This document shows, one piece after another, positions 9,458-20,046 of a stretch of DNA of 64,000 nucleotides (position 1 is its first letter; every line of letters begins with the position of its first letter). Position numbers and translations under genes: made by a program. The notes under the pieces are model-generated. The model was not told where the DNA came from. It saw only the letters and a list, made by a program, of their open reading frames with translations, and did not search any database. Origin of the DNA: an uncultured Pseudomonadota bacterium (GTDB lineage: Bacteria > Pseudomonadota > Alphaproteobacteria > Rs-D84); NCBI GenBank assembly GCA_947307295.1, contig CAMZIQ010000003.1:62001-126000 (forward strand). Reading direction: 5' to 3'.

Positions 9458-10690
9458 ATGGGAATAATAAAAGGTTTTATAAATAAAATAAGAAATGAAA
9501 AAAAATTGTATGAAGAAGTTGTGAAGTTCGCATTATCTTACGTTTGGTTTTATCCATCAGCAATTAGTGAAAAATTTGGGGTTGACCAAGAAAAAGCAAT
9601 CGCTTTAATTGAGCGTGCGATTAAAGAAGGTAAACTCCCTTCATTTAGCGCTACCACGGATACAGAAGGTAAAAAGTATTGGTATTTGCGTCAGATGTCA
9701 GAAAAAGAAGAAGAAGCCTTGTATCAAAAAGTAAAATCTTATGTGTGTTCATCAGAATATGATGATAGCGTAGATTCTTATAATGCTATTGATAAAAAAT
9801 TTGGTTGCCCTGATTATATGATACGGGTTTTCTTTGAACGTTTATACAGAGAAAAAATCGTGAATGAAAAATTTGATCGTATAATTGAACCAACACCAGA
9901 AGTGCAAGATTTTACAATAATTACTGGTGATCCAAAATCTGTGTCTGAACCAGAACCTGTTTCTGAACCAGAATCTGTTTCTGAACCAGAACCTGTTTCT
10001 GAACCAGAATCTGTGTCTGAATCAAAATCTGTTTCTGAATCAGAATCTGTTTCTGAATCAACACCAGCAGAAACACGTGAAGAATCTGTTTCTGAATCAG
10101 AATCTGTTTCTGAATCAGAATCTGTGTCTGAATCAGAATCTGTGTCTGAACCAGAATCTGTTTCTGAACCAGAACCTGTTTCTAAACCAGAACCTGTTTC
10201 TAAACCAGAATCAACATCTAGTGCTAAAATGAACAAGGGTGCGGTGATAGTGGCTACTGTTTTGCTTGGTACGGCTTTGCTTGTCGGTGGTGCATTTTTT
10301 ATCGGTAAAAATGCAGGAAAAAAGGCTCAATTTGAAGCTGCTGCTGATACAACAAAAAACGCTATGAATACTGTTGCTCAGGTTCAACCTGCACAACCAG
10401 AAGCCCAGGCAGAAGACACAGTCCAAATGACCCCAGAAGAAATCGCAAAACATGGTATAGATATTGCTCCGAATGAAAAACCAGCTGAAAAAGTTGGGTT
10501 TAAACCTAAGAAAACAAAAACATATCGTGTTGTAACTGCTGATCAAGCTGAAAAACCTGGTACGATTTATTTGAAAAAAGGTGAAAAATACCGTCCGACA
10601 CCTGAAATGGGTGATAAATATTGCGAAGGAAATCCTTCTTCTTTGACTAAGATATATCGTGTCGTAGAAGCAGAAAACGATGGCAGATAA
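9458..10690 (+). CDS. Single-TM protein with winged-helix-like N-terminal segments and long (SVSEPEP)n linker
   Basis: [45 protein letters not shown] resembles FtsK-gamma-type winged helices. Repetitive linker, then [25 protein letters not shown]. Start after AAAGGAG. Confidence 0.6.
   Translation: MGIIKGFINKIRNEKKLYEEVVKFALSYVWFYPSAISEKFGVDQEKAIALIERAIKEGKLPSFSATTDTEGKKYWYLRQMSEKEEEALYQKVKSYVCSSEYDDSVDSYNAIDKKFGCPDYMIRVFFERLYREKIVNEKFDRIIEPTPEVQDFTIITGDPKSVSEPEPVSEPESVSEPEPVSEPESVSESKSVSESESVSESTPAETREESVSESESVSESESVSESESVSEPESVSEPEPVSKPEPVSKPESTSSAKMNKGAVIVATVLLGTALLVGGAFFIGKNAGKKAQFEAAADTTKNAMNTVAQVQPAQPEAQAEDTVQMTPEEIAKHGIDIAPNEKPAEKVGFKPKKTKTYRVVTADQAEKPGTIYLKKGEKYRPTPEMGDKYCEGNPSSLTKIYRVVEAENDGR
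9940..10215 (+). repeat. Degenerate 18-nt repeats encoding [12 protein letters not shown]
   Basis: Repeated TCTGTTTCTGAACCAGAA-type units. Confidence 0.9.
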
Positions 10691-10702
10691 TATTTGATAG
10701 AT

Positions 10703-11947
10703 ATGGTAAAATTGCCTGAACTTTTGGCGCCGGGTGGCACGCTGGATGCGTTCAAAACCGCGATTCTTTACGGAGCGGACGCAATCTATGCAGGTCTACC
10801 CGGTTTTTCAATGCGTGCGCGGGCCAAGATTACTGTGGACGAAGTAAAGCAGGGCATAGATTTGGCGCATCAATATGGCAAGAAAGTCTATCTGGCGTTT
10901 AATTTATTCGCACACGACCGCGATTATGAAAACATGGGGCGTGTATCCGAAGTGTTAAATTATTTGCGCCCAGACGCGCTTATTATCTCAGATGCAGGCG
11001 TTTTAATGTGGGTAAAGCAACATCATCCTGATATTCCGATACATATATCGACTCAGGCGAATATATGTTCTGCATCAACGGTTAAGTTTTGGCAAAATGC
11101 GGGCGCTGTGCAATGTGTTTTGGCGCGCGAAGTATCTCATAATGAATTTAAATCTATACGTGAACAGTGCCCAGACATAGGACTTGAAATATTCATCCAT
11201 GGTGCGATGTGTATGTCTTATTCAGGGCGTTGTTTATTGTCGAATTATATCACAGGTCGTGCTTCTAATAGGGGGGCTTGTGCGCAGTTATGTCGTTGGA
11301 AATACGACGTGATTTTGCGTGAAAAAGAATCTGGGATAGAAATGCCAATCGAAGAAGACGATCGTGGTGCTTATATTATGAACAGCAAAGATTTGTGTTT
11401 AATGCCACGTTTAAAAGAAGTCATAGAATCGCATCCAGACAGCCTTAAAATCGAAGGGCGCAACCGCAGCGAATATTATGTAGGTTCGGTTGTGCGTGCG
11501 TATCGTAATGCGTTGGATGCGTATGCGCGCGATCCTGATAATTTTGACCCAGCGCCATTTATGGACGATTTGAATGTATTAGAATCTCGTGGATATACGC
11601 AGGCGTTCTTTGATGGGCCGGTTCCACCAGATGCGCACGATTATGATTCTACACATTCTGTGTCAGATTGGCAGGCTGCAGGCGTGATAACGGCTGTTGA
11701 CGATAAAAATATTACATTTGAATTACGAAATGAAATAAAGCAGGGCGACACAGTTCATTTTATCTTGCCATATACAACAGACAAAGTTTCTGTGGTTTTG
11801 GATAAGATAGTAAATGCCAAAAACGGTGAAGAATTACCCAAGATGTCGGCTGGGCAAAAGAATTCTCTGATTATACCGATTGAAAAGATTCCGCTTCAGT
11901 ATCGTGATAAAATTGTACCATTAGTATTAGCTTATAAACATAAATAA
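10703..11947 (+). CDS. U32 family peptidase-like protein (YegQ/TrhP family)
   Basis: VKLPELLAPGGTLDAFKTAILYGADAIYAGLPGFSMRARA, MCMSYSGRCLLSNYITGRASNRGACAQLCRWKY. Confidence 0.9.
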   Translation: MVKLPELLAPGGTLDAFKTAILYGADAIYAGLPGFSMRARAKITVDEVKQGIDLAHQYGKKVYLAFNLFAHDRDYENMGRVSEVLNYLRPDALIISDAGVLMWVKQHHPDIPIHISTQANICSASTVKFWQNAGAVQCVLAREVSHNEFKSIREQCPDIGLEIFIHGAMCMSYSGRCLLSNYITGRASNRGACAQLCRWKYDVILREKESGIEMPIEEDDRGAYIMNSKDLCLMPRLKEVIESHPDSLKIEGRNRSEYYVGSVVRAYRNALDAYARDPDNFDPAPFMDDLNVLESRGYTQAFFDGPVPPDAHDYDSTHSVSDWQAAGVITAVDDKNITFELRNEIKQGDTVHFILPYTTDKVSVVLDKIVNAKNGEELPKMSAGQKNSLIIPIEKIPLQYRDKIVPLVLAYKHK

Positions 11948-12009
11948 TAATTTGAATCAAGCAACAATATTCCCTGTTTATAACAGGGAACAGAAAGGAA
12001 AAAGGAAAA

Positions 12010-13878
12010 TTATTGTTGCTGCTGATTTTGAGACTGTATAAGCACTTCTGAATTATACATTGATAACCAGCGTCTGCCAGACATACATACAAAATTAGAT
12101 AAAGAATCGTTATATTCACGTACCGCGGCGGTCCAACGTTCACTTACTTCTGATTTTGCCCCTTGGTATCCTGCGAAACCACCCAAAGCGCCACCGACCC
12201 CAGTTCCAACCAGAGTGCCTTTGGTTCTGGCTTGGTTTGACAAATCAACTATGCCACCATCTTCTGCATCGCGTGTTGATGGTTTAAAATCGCCTTCCCC
12301 TGATTTAAAATCAATTTTTTCACCAACGCTACCACTAGAATTACGTTTGTAATACGTTGGTTGGTTGTCTTTTATGATATCTTGCCAATCTTTGGCTTCG
12401 TAACCAAACATCTTGTTTTTTAAACCATTTTCGAATACTGCATAAGCCATCGTTGTACTAGATAACTCTTTCGCACCACAAAGCGCAAAATATGAATTGT
12501 CGCCTGCATTAGCATTGTCTGAAATAAGCGTAAATTTCTTTGAATTATCTGTATCTTGATTGATAATGAATAAATTGGTACCAGCTGTAATATATTGGCT
12601 GTCGTGGGTCGCTTTGTTTAAATCCATTGGAATCGTTGTATTTCCAATATTACCACTACATTGAATTGTGCCATCATCTTTCCTTCCGGCAACGGTCATA
12701 TTAGCCAATTTTTTATTGGCAGATACACAGGTATAGATATTTGCAGCACTACCACATACACAACATTTTTGTAGTGTGGTTCCTTTTATACTAATAAAAT
12801 AACGGGGCTTTTTACTGTCATCATTAGTATCACAACTAGATTTAGCACCACATATATCGCTGTCTTCTTTATTGTCACCACTTGTTACCTCTATACCTTT
12901 ACCGTCAACTTGAAAGTCAGCACCATATCTTTCAAAATTACCGATTACACAGTCGTATTCTTTTTCATTTCCTTTTTCACCCACAGAACACTTGGTTATT
13001 GCCAATATGTCTTGACCACCAGACATACCAGCTTTCATATTTCCGATAATCATACCAGATGCAGCGTTTACAGCAGTTGATTTTATAGTATCCCCGGCAA
13101 CTTTTCCAGAATATGTGCTGGCTGCCATGATGCCTGCACCAGCTACTGCACCAATAGCAGTATCTTTTAATTGTGTGCCACCCATACCCAATGGAATATT
13201 AATTTTGGATTTTTTATTATCTGATTTGCCCGCAGTTTTCGGGGCCAACAAATTTCCCGCAACACCAGCGATAATTGCACCCGCAGCGATTTTCAATCCC
13301 GCATTTTGTTTTTGTTCTTGGTTCATCGCGGCTTCGACGTCTTTCATCGTAGGTTCGTTATCAGCAGGCAATGTGACATTTGCCAAAGCAGTCATGTTAT
13401 AACTGTATTCTGGGAAAAAATCTATATTGCATTTCATAGAATCGTCCACAGCGACAGTCGTAGTCGCCAATACTGCATTAGTATTAGCATCCTTTAATTC
13501 TACCACAGCAACGCATTGCGGTTCTTGACCCTGACGCGACCCAGATTCAGGAACACCCCATTTAACATTACCTTTGGGTTCTGTTGAATAAATCATAGAA
13601 CAAGCTTCTAAATCTGAAACACTTGGTGCAGAAGCTTCATTATTTGCAATAGCATTGGCCAAATTTTCATCGTCAACCGCCACAGGCAAATTTGCAGCAG
13701 CCTCGGCAGCCATATTGGCTGCGTATTCTTGTTGTTGACGCATCGCGTTAACTTGTTGATAACCCCCGGCATAAGAACGATTTGAATTCTTTGTTTTCAC
13801 AGCAGCATCCAATGGCATAGTCGCAACGCATGCCAAAATCGCAGAAAACAAAGATATTTTACAAATTCTCTCTCTCAT
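12010..13878 (-). CDS. Secreted hypothetical protein with glycine-zipper-like segments
   Basis: Signal peptide, AAGAIIAGVAGNLLAP and GAVAGAGIMAAS hydrophobic Gly-rich segments, multiple Cys. Confidence 0.55.
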   Translation of the reverse strand: MRERICKISLFSAILACVATMPLDAAVKTKNSNRSYAGGYQQVNAMRQQQEYAANMAAEAAANLPVAVDDENLANAIANNEASAPSVSDLEACSMIYSTEPKGNVKWGVPESGSRQGQEPQCVAVVELKDANTNAVLATTTVAVDDSMKCNIDFFPEYSYNMTALANVTLPADNEPTMKDVEAAMNQEQKQNAGLKIAAGAIIAGVAGNLLAPKTAGKSDNKKSKINIPLGMGGTQLKDTAIGAVAGAGIMAASTYSGKVAGDTIKSTAVNAASGMIIGNMKAGMSGGQDILAITKCSVGEKGNEKEYDCVIGNFERYGADFQVDGKGIEVTSGDNKEDSDICGAKSSCDTNDDSKKPRYFISIKGTTLQKCCVCGSAANIYTCVSANKKLANMTVAGRKDDGTIQCSGNIGNTTIPMDLNKATHDSQYITAGTNLFIINQDTDNSKKFTLISDNANAGDNSYFALCGAKELSSTTMAYAVFENGLKNKMFGYEAKDWQDIIKDNQPTYYKRNSSGSVGEKIDFKSGEGDFKPSTRDAEDGGIVDLSNQARTKGTLVGTGVGGALGGFAGYQGAKSEVSERWTAAVREYNDSLSNFVCMSGRRWLSMYNSEVLIQSQNQQQQ

Positions 13879-13884
13879 CTTTTA

Positions 13885-15024
13885 CTAAAATTCCAATCTT
13901 AATCTGACACCGACGTCCAAAGTACTTAATCTGCCACTTTCTGTCCAATTGGTATAATGGAATACACTATCATAAGGTGCTTCGTATTCGCCATCATCGT
14001 ATCCAGAACCATCACTTAACCATTCTGTTTGTGATACAACGATTGAACCAGATGTTTTAACTTTGCCCAAATTAGCATAACGAACAAAGAAATCTAATTT
14101 TAACCCTTCGCTCATAGACGTTGTCACACCACCTTCCAGAGCAAAAGCCAATTGTTCAGTTGTGCCACCATTATGATAACCATAGACATCTGAAATCCCA
14201 GTCAAACCACCAGATGGTACGCTGCCCGGTCCCAAACCATCAGTTTCGTCATAAAAACTGTTATCAAAAACAACATAATCAGATATGGTATTCAAAGAAA
14301 TACCGACACCAGCCCCTACATAAGGACGCAATGAACCGCCCGCAACATAGCCGGTAAATGAATCAATGTTATAATAAACATTTAACATCGTAGAATTCGA
14401 AGTAATTGCGCCACCGCTGACCTTTGCATCAGTATAATTACCATCACCCTGAGATGTTTGAGCATTTACAGCATAAGATATATTTGAATAGCGTAAAAAT
14501 GAAAAATCTACACGGATGTCACTGTTAATTGCGGCACCGACAGAAATTTGAAATGGGATAACTGTATCAGATTTAAAATCAGACACGCGGAAAGACCCTG
14601 GTGCAAAAAACGCATTATCTTCACCAGCATAATCTGCAGACATACTTCCGTTGACCATCATGCTGTATCCAGCGGACAAACCGATGTACAAACCACTATC
14701 CGCCAATCTGTCGTAATCAGCAGATTGATAATATTGACGACCTGCATTTGTTGCCGAAGAACCGACACGTGGCAGTGCGCCAGTAATACGATTCGGATTT
14801 GTTGCACTAATCGGACGACCATTTGCAGCCGATGCAGCCACTAATTGTTGTGAAGTAATATTTGTTTTCTGTCCTGTTATCTGAGTTGGATATTGCGCAG
14901 TATTAATGACATAACCTTGGCGTGCCATTTGCTGTGGATTGTATACTGGATAAGCCGCATCTGCCACAAATGGTGACATAGACACAATCCCAGTCAACAC
15001 CGCAAGAAACTTGGTTTTCTTCAT
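13885..15024 (-). CDS. Outer-membrane beta-barrel protein
   Basis: Signal peptide; SGLYIGLSAGYSMMVNG... barrel strands; ends VGVRLRLEF (C-terminal Phe). Confidence 0.75.
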   Translation of the reverse strand: MKKTKFLAVLTGIVSMSPFVADAAYPVYNPQQMARQGYVINTAQYPTQITGQKTNITSQQLVAASAANGRPISATNPNRITGALPRVGSSATNAGRQYYQSADYDRLADSGLYIGLSAGYSMMVNGSMSADYAGEDNAFFAPGSFRVSDFKSDTVIPFQISVGAAINSDIRVDFSFLRYSNISYAVNAQTSQGDGNYTDAKVSGGAITSNSTMLNVYYNIDSFTGYVAGGSLRPYVGAGVGISLNTISDYVVFDNSFYDETDGLGPGSVPSGGLTGISDVYGYHNGGTTEQLAFALEGGVTTSMSEGLKLDFFVRYANLGKVKTSGSIVVSQTEWLSDGSGYDDGEYEAPYDSVFHYTNWTESGRLSTLDVGVRLRLEF

Positions 15025-15114
15025 CTTTCCTTAAACTTCCTTTGTGAATATTATATCATAAAAAGGACTTTAAAAAAAGCATTAAAATAACATTTGTTTA
15101 ACAAAATAAAAAAT

Positions 15115-15134
15115 GCACCCAAAAATGGGTGCAA
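15115..15134. terminator. Terminator-like hairpin
   Basis: GCACCCAAAAATGGGTGC. Confidence 0.5.
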
Positions 15135-15169
15135 ATTGTCCAATATAAGTTAATTTTTTTTTGTTAAAT

Positions 15170-16231
15170 TTAGAATCTGGCGTTAAATCTTACCCCAGTT
15201 TCCCATTTGATATCAGTTCCGTTTTGAGAGCCAGAATGAGAATCATCAAATGTGTATTCTGTAAACAAAGTCAATTGCATAGAATCATTCAATTGATTTG
15301 CAACATTCAATTTCAACACATATTCATCCCAACCGTCTTTCATGTTTTCGGTATTTTTCAACAATCCTTCGACCACACCTTGTTGCAGAGCGTTCAAAGT
15401 AGGATTCGCAGACAAATCTGCTAAATCTGTATGAATACTTTTTACACCATTGTCATGATGTTCGTAATATTCAAAGCCTGCACCAACCGACCATTTGCTG
15501 TTGAATTGATAAGCTGTATCAAATCCAGCACATGTTTCGTGTGTAGATTTTAAATTTACAGATATTTCATCAGGAAATCCCAAATCTGCCATAGTCAAAT
15601 ATTGGTATGGACCCAATGCAGTTCTACCCAATAATGGTTGCATACTTTGATCAATTCCGATTTTATTGTTATGATTACCAAATGTTTGCAAATATTCTAA
15701 ATGTGCAGCCACGGTAAATTTGTCCCATGTTTTACCAAAACGTGTTCCAAAGATTATCCCATAACGACCATTTGAATAGTTATCAAATTTGAATCCATTA
15801 GTAGAATAAGATCCTTTCATCTGTGATACGCCAGACAAAAATGCTTCGGAATACAAATCTAAAACAAATGGATCTGATTCTTCTAAAACACGGAACATCG
15901 CACCCAAACGGCCACGATGCATACCCTTGCGGTCAATATCATCGTCATGAGTATAACCAAAACGACCAATCAAAGCCAATCTATCGGTAATACCATAACC
16001 CAAATCTTCGGTAAAACGCCATACAGGGAATTCTTCTGTGTGCGCTAAACCACGTTTTTGTAATGCAGGCGTGTTGTCTGTTTTTTTATACATAACAGCC
16101 GCGCCAGTTTTTAAATACACTTCACGGTTTTTAGGCATGTAAAGTGGATTTTCCATATTTGATGCTGCAAATGCTTCTGCTGAAATAACAGATGCCGTTG
16201 CTGCTATCAAACACTTCAAAGACTTTTTCAT
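15170..16231 (-). CDS. Outer-membrane beta-barrel protein
   Basis: Signal peptide; barrel-like strands (FTVAAHLEYLQTFG); ends ETGVRFNARF. Confidence 0.7.
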   Translation of the reverse strand: MKKSLKCLIAATASVISAEAFAASNMENPLYMPKNREVYLKTGAAVMYKKTDNTPALQKRGLAHTEEFPVWRFTEDLGYGITDRLALIGRFGYTHDDDIDRKGMHRGRLGAMFRVLEESDPFVLDLYSEAFLSGVSQMKGSYSTNGFKFDNYSNGRYGIIFGTRFGKTWDKFTVAAHLEYLQTFGNHNNKIGIDQSMQPLLGRTALGPYQYLTMADLGFPDEISVNLKSTHETCAGFDTAYQFNSKWSVGAGFEYYEHHDNGVKSIHTDLADLSANPTLNALQQGVVEGLLKNTENMKDGWDEYVLKLNVANQLNDSMQLTLFTEYTFDDSHSGSQNGTDIKWETGVRFNARF

Positions 16232-16472
16232 CCATTTCTCCTTTTTTATTTGATGAAATAACCAACCCCCATTATTGGCAAGATTGGTGTTATATCCATA
16301 CCGCCCATTATTGGCAACAGTACGCTTTGCGATATAACGTGCTTATTTTTAACTATTTGTGAAGATATGTCAAAATATAAATTATCTTGACAAAGAACTT
16401 GAAATATGAAAGTCCATCACTATATATGTTTTGGAAGGGACGGAAAGCCCGAGAAAATCAAAGGAGTCCGCC

Positions 16473-17036
16473 ATGAAACAAGTACTTCAAAATGATATGA
16501 AAAACCTTGAACTACAACAAAAACAAATCATTATGATGGGTGGTTTGGTTAATAAAAAAGTAAAAAAATTATCAATTGAAGAAATTAAAAAATTAGAAAA
16601 CGATTATACTTGGATGTATTTCGGTTTTGTTTCAATAAATTGGGGACAGGGTAAAACCCTTGGTGTATCGTGGCAAAAAGGGCTGGAACAAATGGATGCC
16701 TTTATCGCCACTAAAACTAAACAGGTGGGTCATCCTGTTAATGCTGAATTGGTGAAAATACACGCTAGATTTCGCAAAGAAATGGCAGAAACAATAATGA
16801 CTAATCCAAATGTTGATGCAAAATTGGATGAGCGCTTGAAAAAAATATTTTTTGAAATGGGGGTTAAAGATTTGAAAACACATAAAGATGCGCTGGAAGA
16901 TACGTATAAAAGATTCGCGCCAGAACAAAGTATTACAAAACCAGATGTCGCTAAAAAATTCGATATCGCGAATCAGAAAACTCAAAAATTATTGCAAATA
17001 TTGTCATCGCAACAAACGTATCAATATGCAGCTTAA
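16473..17036 (+). CDS. Hypothetical protein
   Basis: ATG preceded by AAAGGAGTCCGCC; 187 aa. Confidence 0.5.
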   Translation: MKQVLQNDMKNLELQQKQIIMMGGLVNKKVKKLSIEEIKKLENDYTWMYFGFVSINWGQGKTLGVSWQKGLEQMDAFIATKTKQVGHPVNAELVKIHARFRKEMAETIMTNPNVDAKLDERLKKIFFEMGVKDLKTHKDALEDTYKRFAPEQSITKPDVAKKFDIANQKTQKLLQILSSQQTYQYAA

Positions 17037-17051
17037 TAAAAAGGATTTTAA

Positions 17052-17570
17052 ATGAATTTCGATAAAGAAAAATTGTTTGCTAAAATTTCAGGTGAAAATG
17101 TAGAAGGCTTTGTAAAGTGTGTTATAAACGACACCAGCAAGGCTCAAATAGATTTTGCTTTTAATCAAATGTTCCAAGGGTTGTCTTTGTTGCAATGGAT
17201 GCAAAATGTGACGTTGGCAGAAGCATGGCGCAGCGCGCTTGATAATATGTTAAGTTTTGTATTTTCTTTGCCTGACAAAAATTACGTCATAGATTATTTG
17301 CATAATGCTGTTTTTGATTTTAGAAAAAATACTTTAAAAACAATGGGCGCCAGTATACATTCAAACGAATATTTTAAATGTCCACCCCAAAATCAAATTG
17401 AATTAGAAACAGAAGCAAAAGAAAAAATAAAACAGGGCAGAGATATTATAATGAATCTGGTTTCTAATCCAGATACTTGTTATGTTGAAAAGCGGGAATT
17501 CACTAACACAATGCCGGTGCAACAAAAAACAAAAGAACGTGAACAAGAATATGAACGTGAAAGAAAATAA
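17052..17570 (+). CDS. Hypothetical protein
   Basis: 172 aa ORF, 15 bp after the preceding gene with AAAGGA. Confidence 0.5.
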   Translation: MNFDKEKLFAKISGENVEGFVKCVINDTSKAQIDFAFNQMFQGLSLLQWMQNVTLAEAWRSALDNMLSFVFSLPDKNYVIDYLHNAVFDFRKNTLKTMGASIHSNEYFKCPPQNQIELETEAKEKIKQGRDIIMNLVSNPDTCYVEKREFTNTMPVQQKTKEREQEYERERK

Positions 17571-17580
17571 TTAACAATAA

Positions 17581-17604
17581 AAAACGCCCGTTTGGGCGTT
17601 TTTT
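17581..17604. terminator. Bidirectional terminator
   Basis: AAAACGCCCGTTTGGGCGTTTTTT. Confidence 0.85.
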
Positions 17605-18964
17605 ATTGTCTTACAATTTCCAATAATTGTTTTGGCACATCTTCTGTTTTAACGCGAACTTGTTCCATAGAATCACGATAACGTAATGTGACTGTGCCGT
17701 CTTCCAAAGTTTGATGGTCAACAGTTATACAAACCGGTGTCCCGATTTCATCGTGTCTGCGATAGTTTTTGCCGATATTACCAGAATTTTCCAGTTCAAT
17801 TCTACCAATGCCGAGTTTGCGTAAATCATCAACCAACTTATTTGATAAATCTACGATTTCTGGAACATTACGGACAAGTGGTATAACCGCCGCTTTGACC
17901 GGTGACAGCCAAGGTTTTAATTTTAACACAGTACGTGATTTACCGTCCCCTAAATCTTCTTCTTCGTACGCTTCTAACATAACAGTAAACATCGCGCGAT
18001 TAGTTCCCATTGCTGTTTCAATTACATATGGAACAAAATTTTCACCTGTTTGTGCATCGCTATAAGACAATTTAGTTGTGGAATCTTTGTTTTCCATAAC
18101 TTTTGCAGACAATTTAAATTCATTTTGCGATTTTGTGTGTGAACCCAAATCAAAGTCTTGACGATTGTGAATACCTTCCACTTCATCAAAACCATCTGGA
18201 AATTCGTATTCTATGTCGCCTGCTGCTTTGGCATAGTGTGCCAATTTTTCGTGTGGTTGAAAACGCAATTTTTCAGCTGGTATTCCCAAAACGTTTATCC
18301 ACCAATCCATACGCAGTTTTTTCCAATATTCGAAATATTTTTCATCTTCATTAGGATTAACAAAATATTGCATTTCAGCCTGTTCAAATTCGCGCATACG
18401 AAAGACAAAACCACGTGGAGAAATTTCATTACGGAAAGATTTTCCAATCTGAGCAATTCCAAATGGTAATTTATGTGGTTTCGAATCCAGCACGTTTTTA
18501 AAATTGACATAAGTTGTGGTTGCTGTTTCAGGACGCAAATAAGCATTTATTGCGCCATCCGCAGTTGCACCAATAGACAACCCCATCATCAATTGATATG
18601 CGCGTGGTTCTGTTATATCAGTACTGCCACAGTTATCACATTTTGTTTGGTCTTTCATTTTATCTTGACGCATGCGTGCACCGCATTTTTTACATTCAAC
18701 CAGCGGGTCAGAAAAGCTTCCTTCGTGGCCAGAATATTTCCACATTAAACGGTTAGTTATAACAGCAGCATCCAACCCTTCGATATCATTTCTGGAATAA
18801 ATCATGGTATTCCACCAAGCGTTACGGATGTTGCGCATCAATTCAATACCGTATGGACCGTAGTCGTATGCGCCGCCAAGGCCCCCATAAATTTCAGAAC
18901 CTGTAAATATGAATCCACGTCTTTTGCAAAGTGCAACTATATCATTAACTGATTTTGCTGGCAT
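17603..18964 (-). CDS. glyS: Glycyl-tRNA synthetase (single-chain class II type)
   Basis: SVNDIVALCKRRGFIFTGSEIYGGLGGAYDYGPYGIELMRNIRNAWW; KCGARMRQDKMKDQTKCDNCG; FRNEISPRGFVFRMREFEQAEMQYF. Confidence 0.9.
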   Translation of the reverse strand: MPAKSVNDIVALCKRRGFIFTGSEIYGGLGGAYDYGPYGIELMRNIRNAWWNTMIYSRNDIEGLDAAVITNRLMWKYSGHEGSFSDPLVECKKCGARMRQDKMKDQTKCDNCGSTDITEPRAYQLMMGLSIGATADGAINAYLRPETATTTYVNFKNVLDSKPHKLPFGIAQIGKSFRNEISPRGFVFRMREFEQAEMQYFVNPNEDEKYFEYWKKLRMDWWINVLGIPAEKLRFQPHEKLAHYAKAAGDIEYEFPDGFDEVEGIHNRQDFDLGSHTKSQNEFKLSAKVMENKDSTTKLSYSDAQTGENFVPYVIETAMGTNRAMFTVMLEAYEEEDLGDGKSRTVLKLKPWLSPVKAAVIPLVRNVPEIVDLSNKLVDDLRKLGIGRIELENSGNIGKNYRRHDEIGTPVCITVDHQTLEDGTVTLRYRDSMEQVRVKTEDVPKQLLEIVRQ

Positions 18965-18977
18965 TTTTAACCCCTGT

Positions 18978-19157
18978 TTATAAATCTGGTTCAATCGCAT
19001 TTACTGGGCACACAGTAGCACAAGTCCCACAACCCATACATTTTGTTTTATCTATCTGGCATTTTCCATCACCAGCATCAGATATAGCCATCGCAGGACA
19101 AATCCCCATACAAGTATGACAACCAATACATTTTGTTTTATCTATTTTATAAGCCAT
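18978..19157 (-). CDS. 2[4Fe-4S] ferredoxin, 59 aa
   Basis: Minus strand MAYKIDKTKCIGCHTCMGICPAMAISDAGDGKCQIDKTKCMGCGTCATVCPVNAIEPDL*: two CxxCxxCxxxCP motifs. Below the ORF-track length cutoff. Confidence 0.92.
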   Translation of the reverse strand: MAYKIDKTKCIGCHTCMGICPAMAISDAGDGKCQIDKTKCMGCGTCATVCPVNAIEPDL

Positions 19158-19182
19158 TTTCTTTTCCTTTTATTACCACTTA

Positions 19183-19878
19183 TTAATCACGACTGTTTAA
19201 AAATCCCAGCAAATATTGAAATATCGCTACAAATGAAATATACATATGTAATGCGCCCAATACAGCCAATTGATTTTTCTGTTCGCCATCACCAATCGCA
19301 TAGTACGCATTTTTTAAATATTGCATATCATACGCAGTAAACAAAGCAAACACTAACACGCCAACTAAACTTACAATTTGATTAAACACGACACCCAAAG
19401 GTCCCATAATCATAGAAACTATACCAACGATGATTAAGCCAATCATACCCATAAATAAAAATGTGCCCAAAAAAGACAAATCTTTTGCCGTTTTATAGCC
19501 AAACAAAGCCATACAAGCGAACATTACCATCGTTAATATCAGAGCTATTATTATGGATATACCGCTGGAAACCAAAATCATAGGGGTCAATGCAATGCCC
19601 ATCAATACAGAATACAAAAACAGTAATAGTTTCGCAGTAGCTGGTGGCATGGAAAATGCGCGCATTTGCGCCCAAATAGACAAAGCAAAACCACCAAATA
19701 CGATTATGTAATAAGTGATTGATAATCCACCATGACTAATCAACGCAGCCCATGCGCCAGAAATCAGCATAATAAAAGTAGTTAACGCAGTCACACCAAC
19801 AGCAGCCGTCATTAATCCAAATATCTTTCTAAGATACGATTCAATGCCACCACTGACTTTTGAAGCAATCCTTTTCAT
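19183..19878 (-). CDS. Bax inhibitor-1 / YccA family membrane protein
   Basis: Seven hydrophobic segments; FALFTAYDMQYLKN near the C-terminus. Confidence 0.85.
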   Translation of the reverse strand: MKRIASKVSGGIESYLRKIFGLMTAAVGVTALTTFIMLISGAWAALISHGGLSITYYIIVFGGFALSIWAQMRAFSMPPATAKLLLFLYSVLMGIALTPMILVSSGISIIIALILTMVMFACMALFGYKTAKDLSFLGTFLFMGMIGLIIVGIVSMIMGPLGVVFNQIVSLVGVLVFALFTAYDMQYLKNAYYAIGDGEQKNQLAVLGALHMYISFVAIFQYLLGFLNSRD

Positions 19879-20046
19879 AGTTTTCTCCTGTTATTTAAAG
19901 TTGTTCTATGCGAAATATAATACACGATGGGTAATAATTCAAGCGATATAAAAAATATAATTTTAAATTTTTTAATACGTATGCTTGACAAATGAAAAAT
20001 TGTCAATATAATAAAAGGGTAATAAAAAACAACAAGGGAGTAATAA

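Noticed and set aside
9814-10236. Antisense and alternative-frame ORFs over the SVSEPEP repeat (poly GSETDSGS / LFLNQN)
   Set aside because: Arise from the repeat in other frames; the sense frame has RBS, domains and TM.
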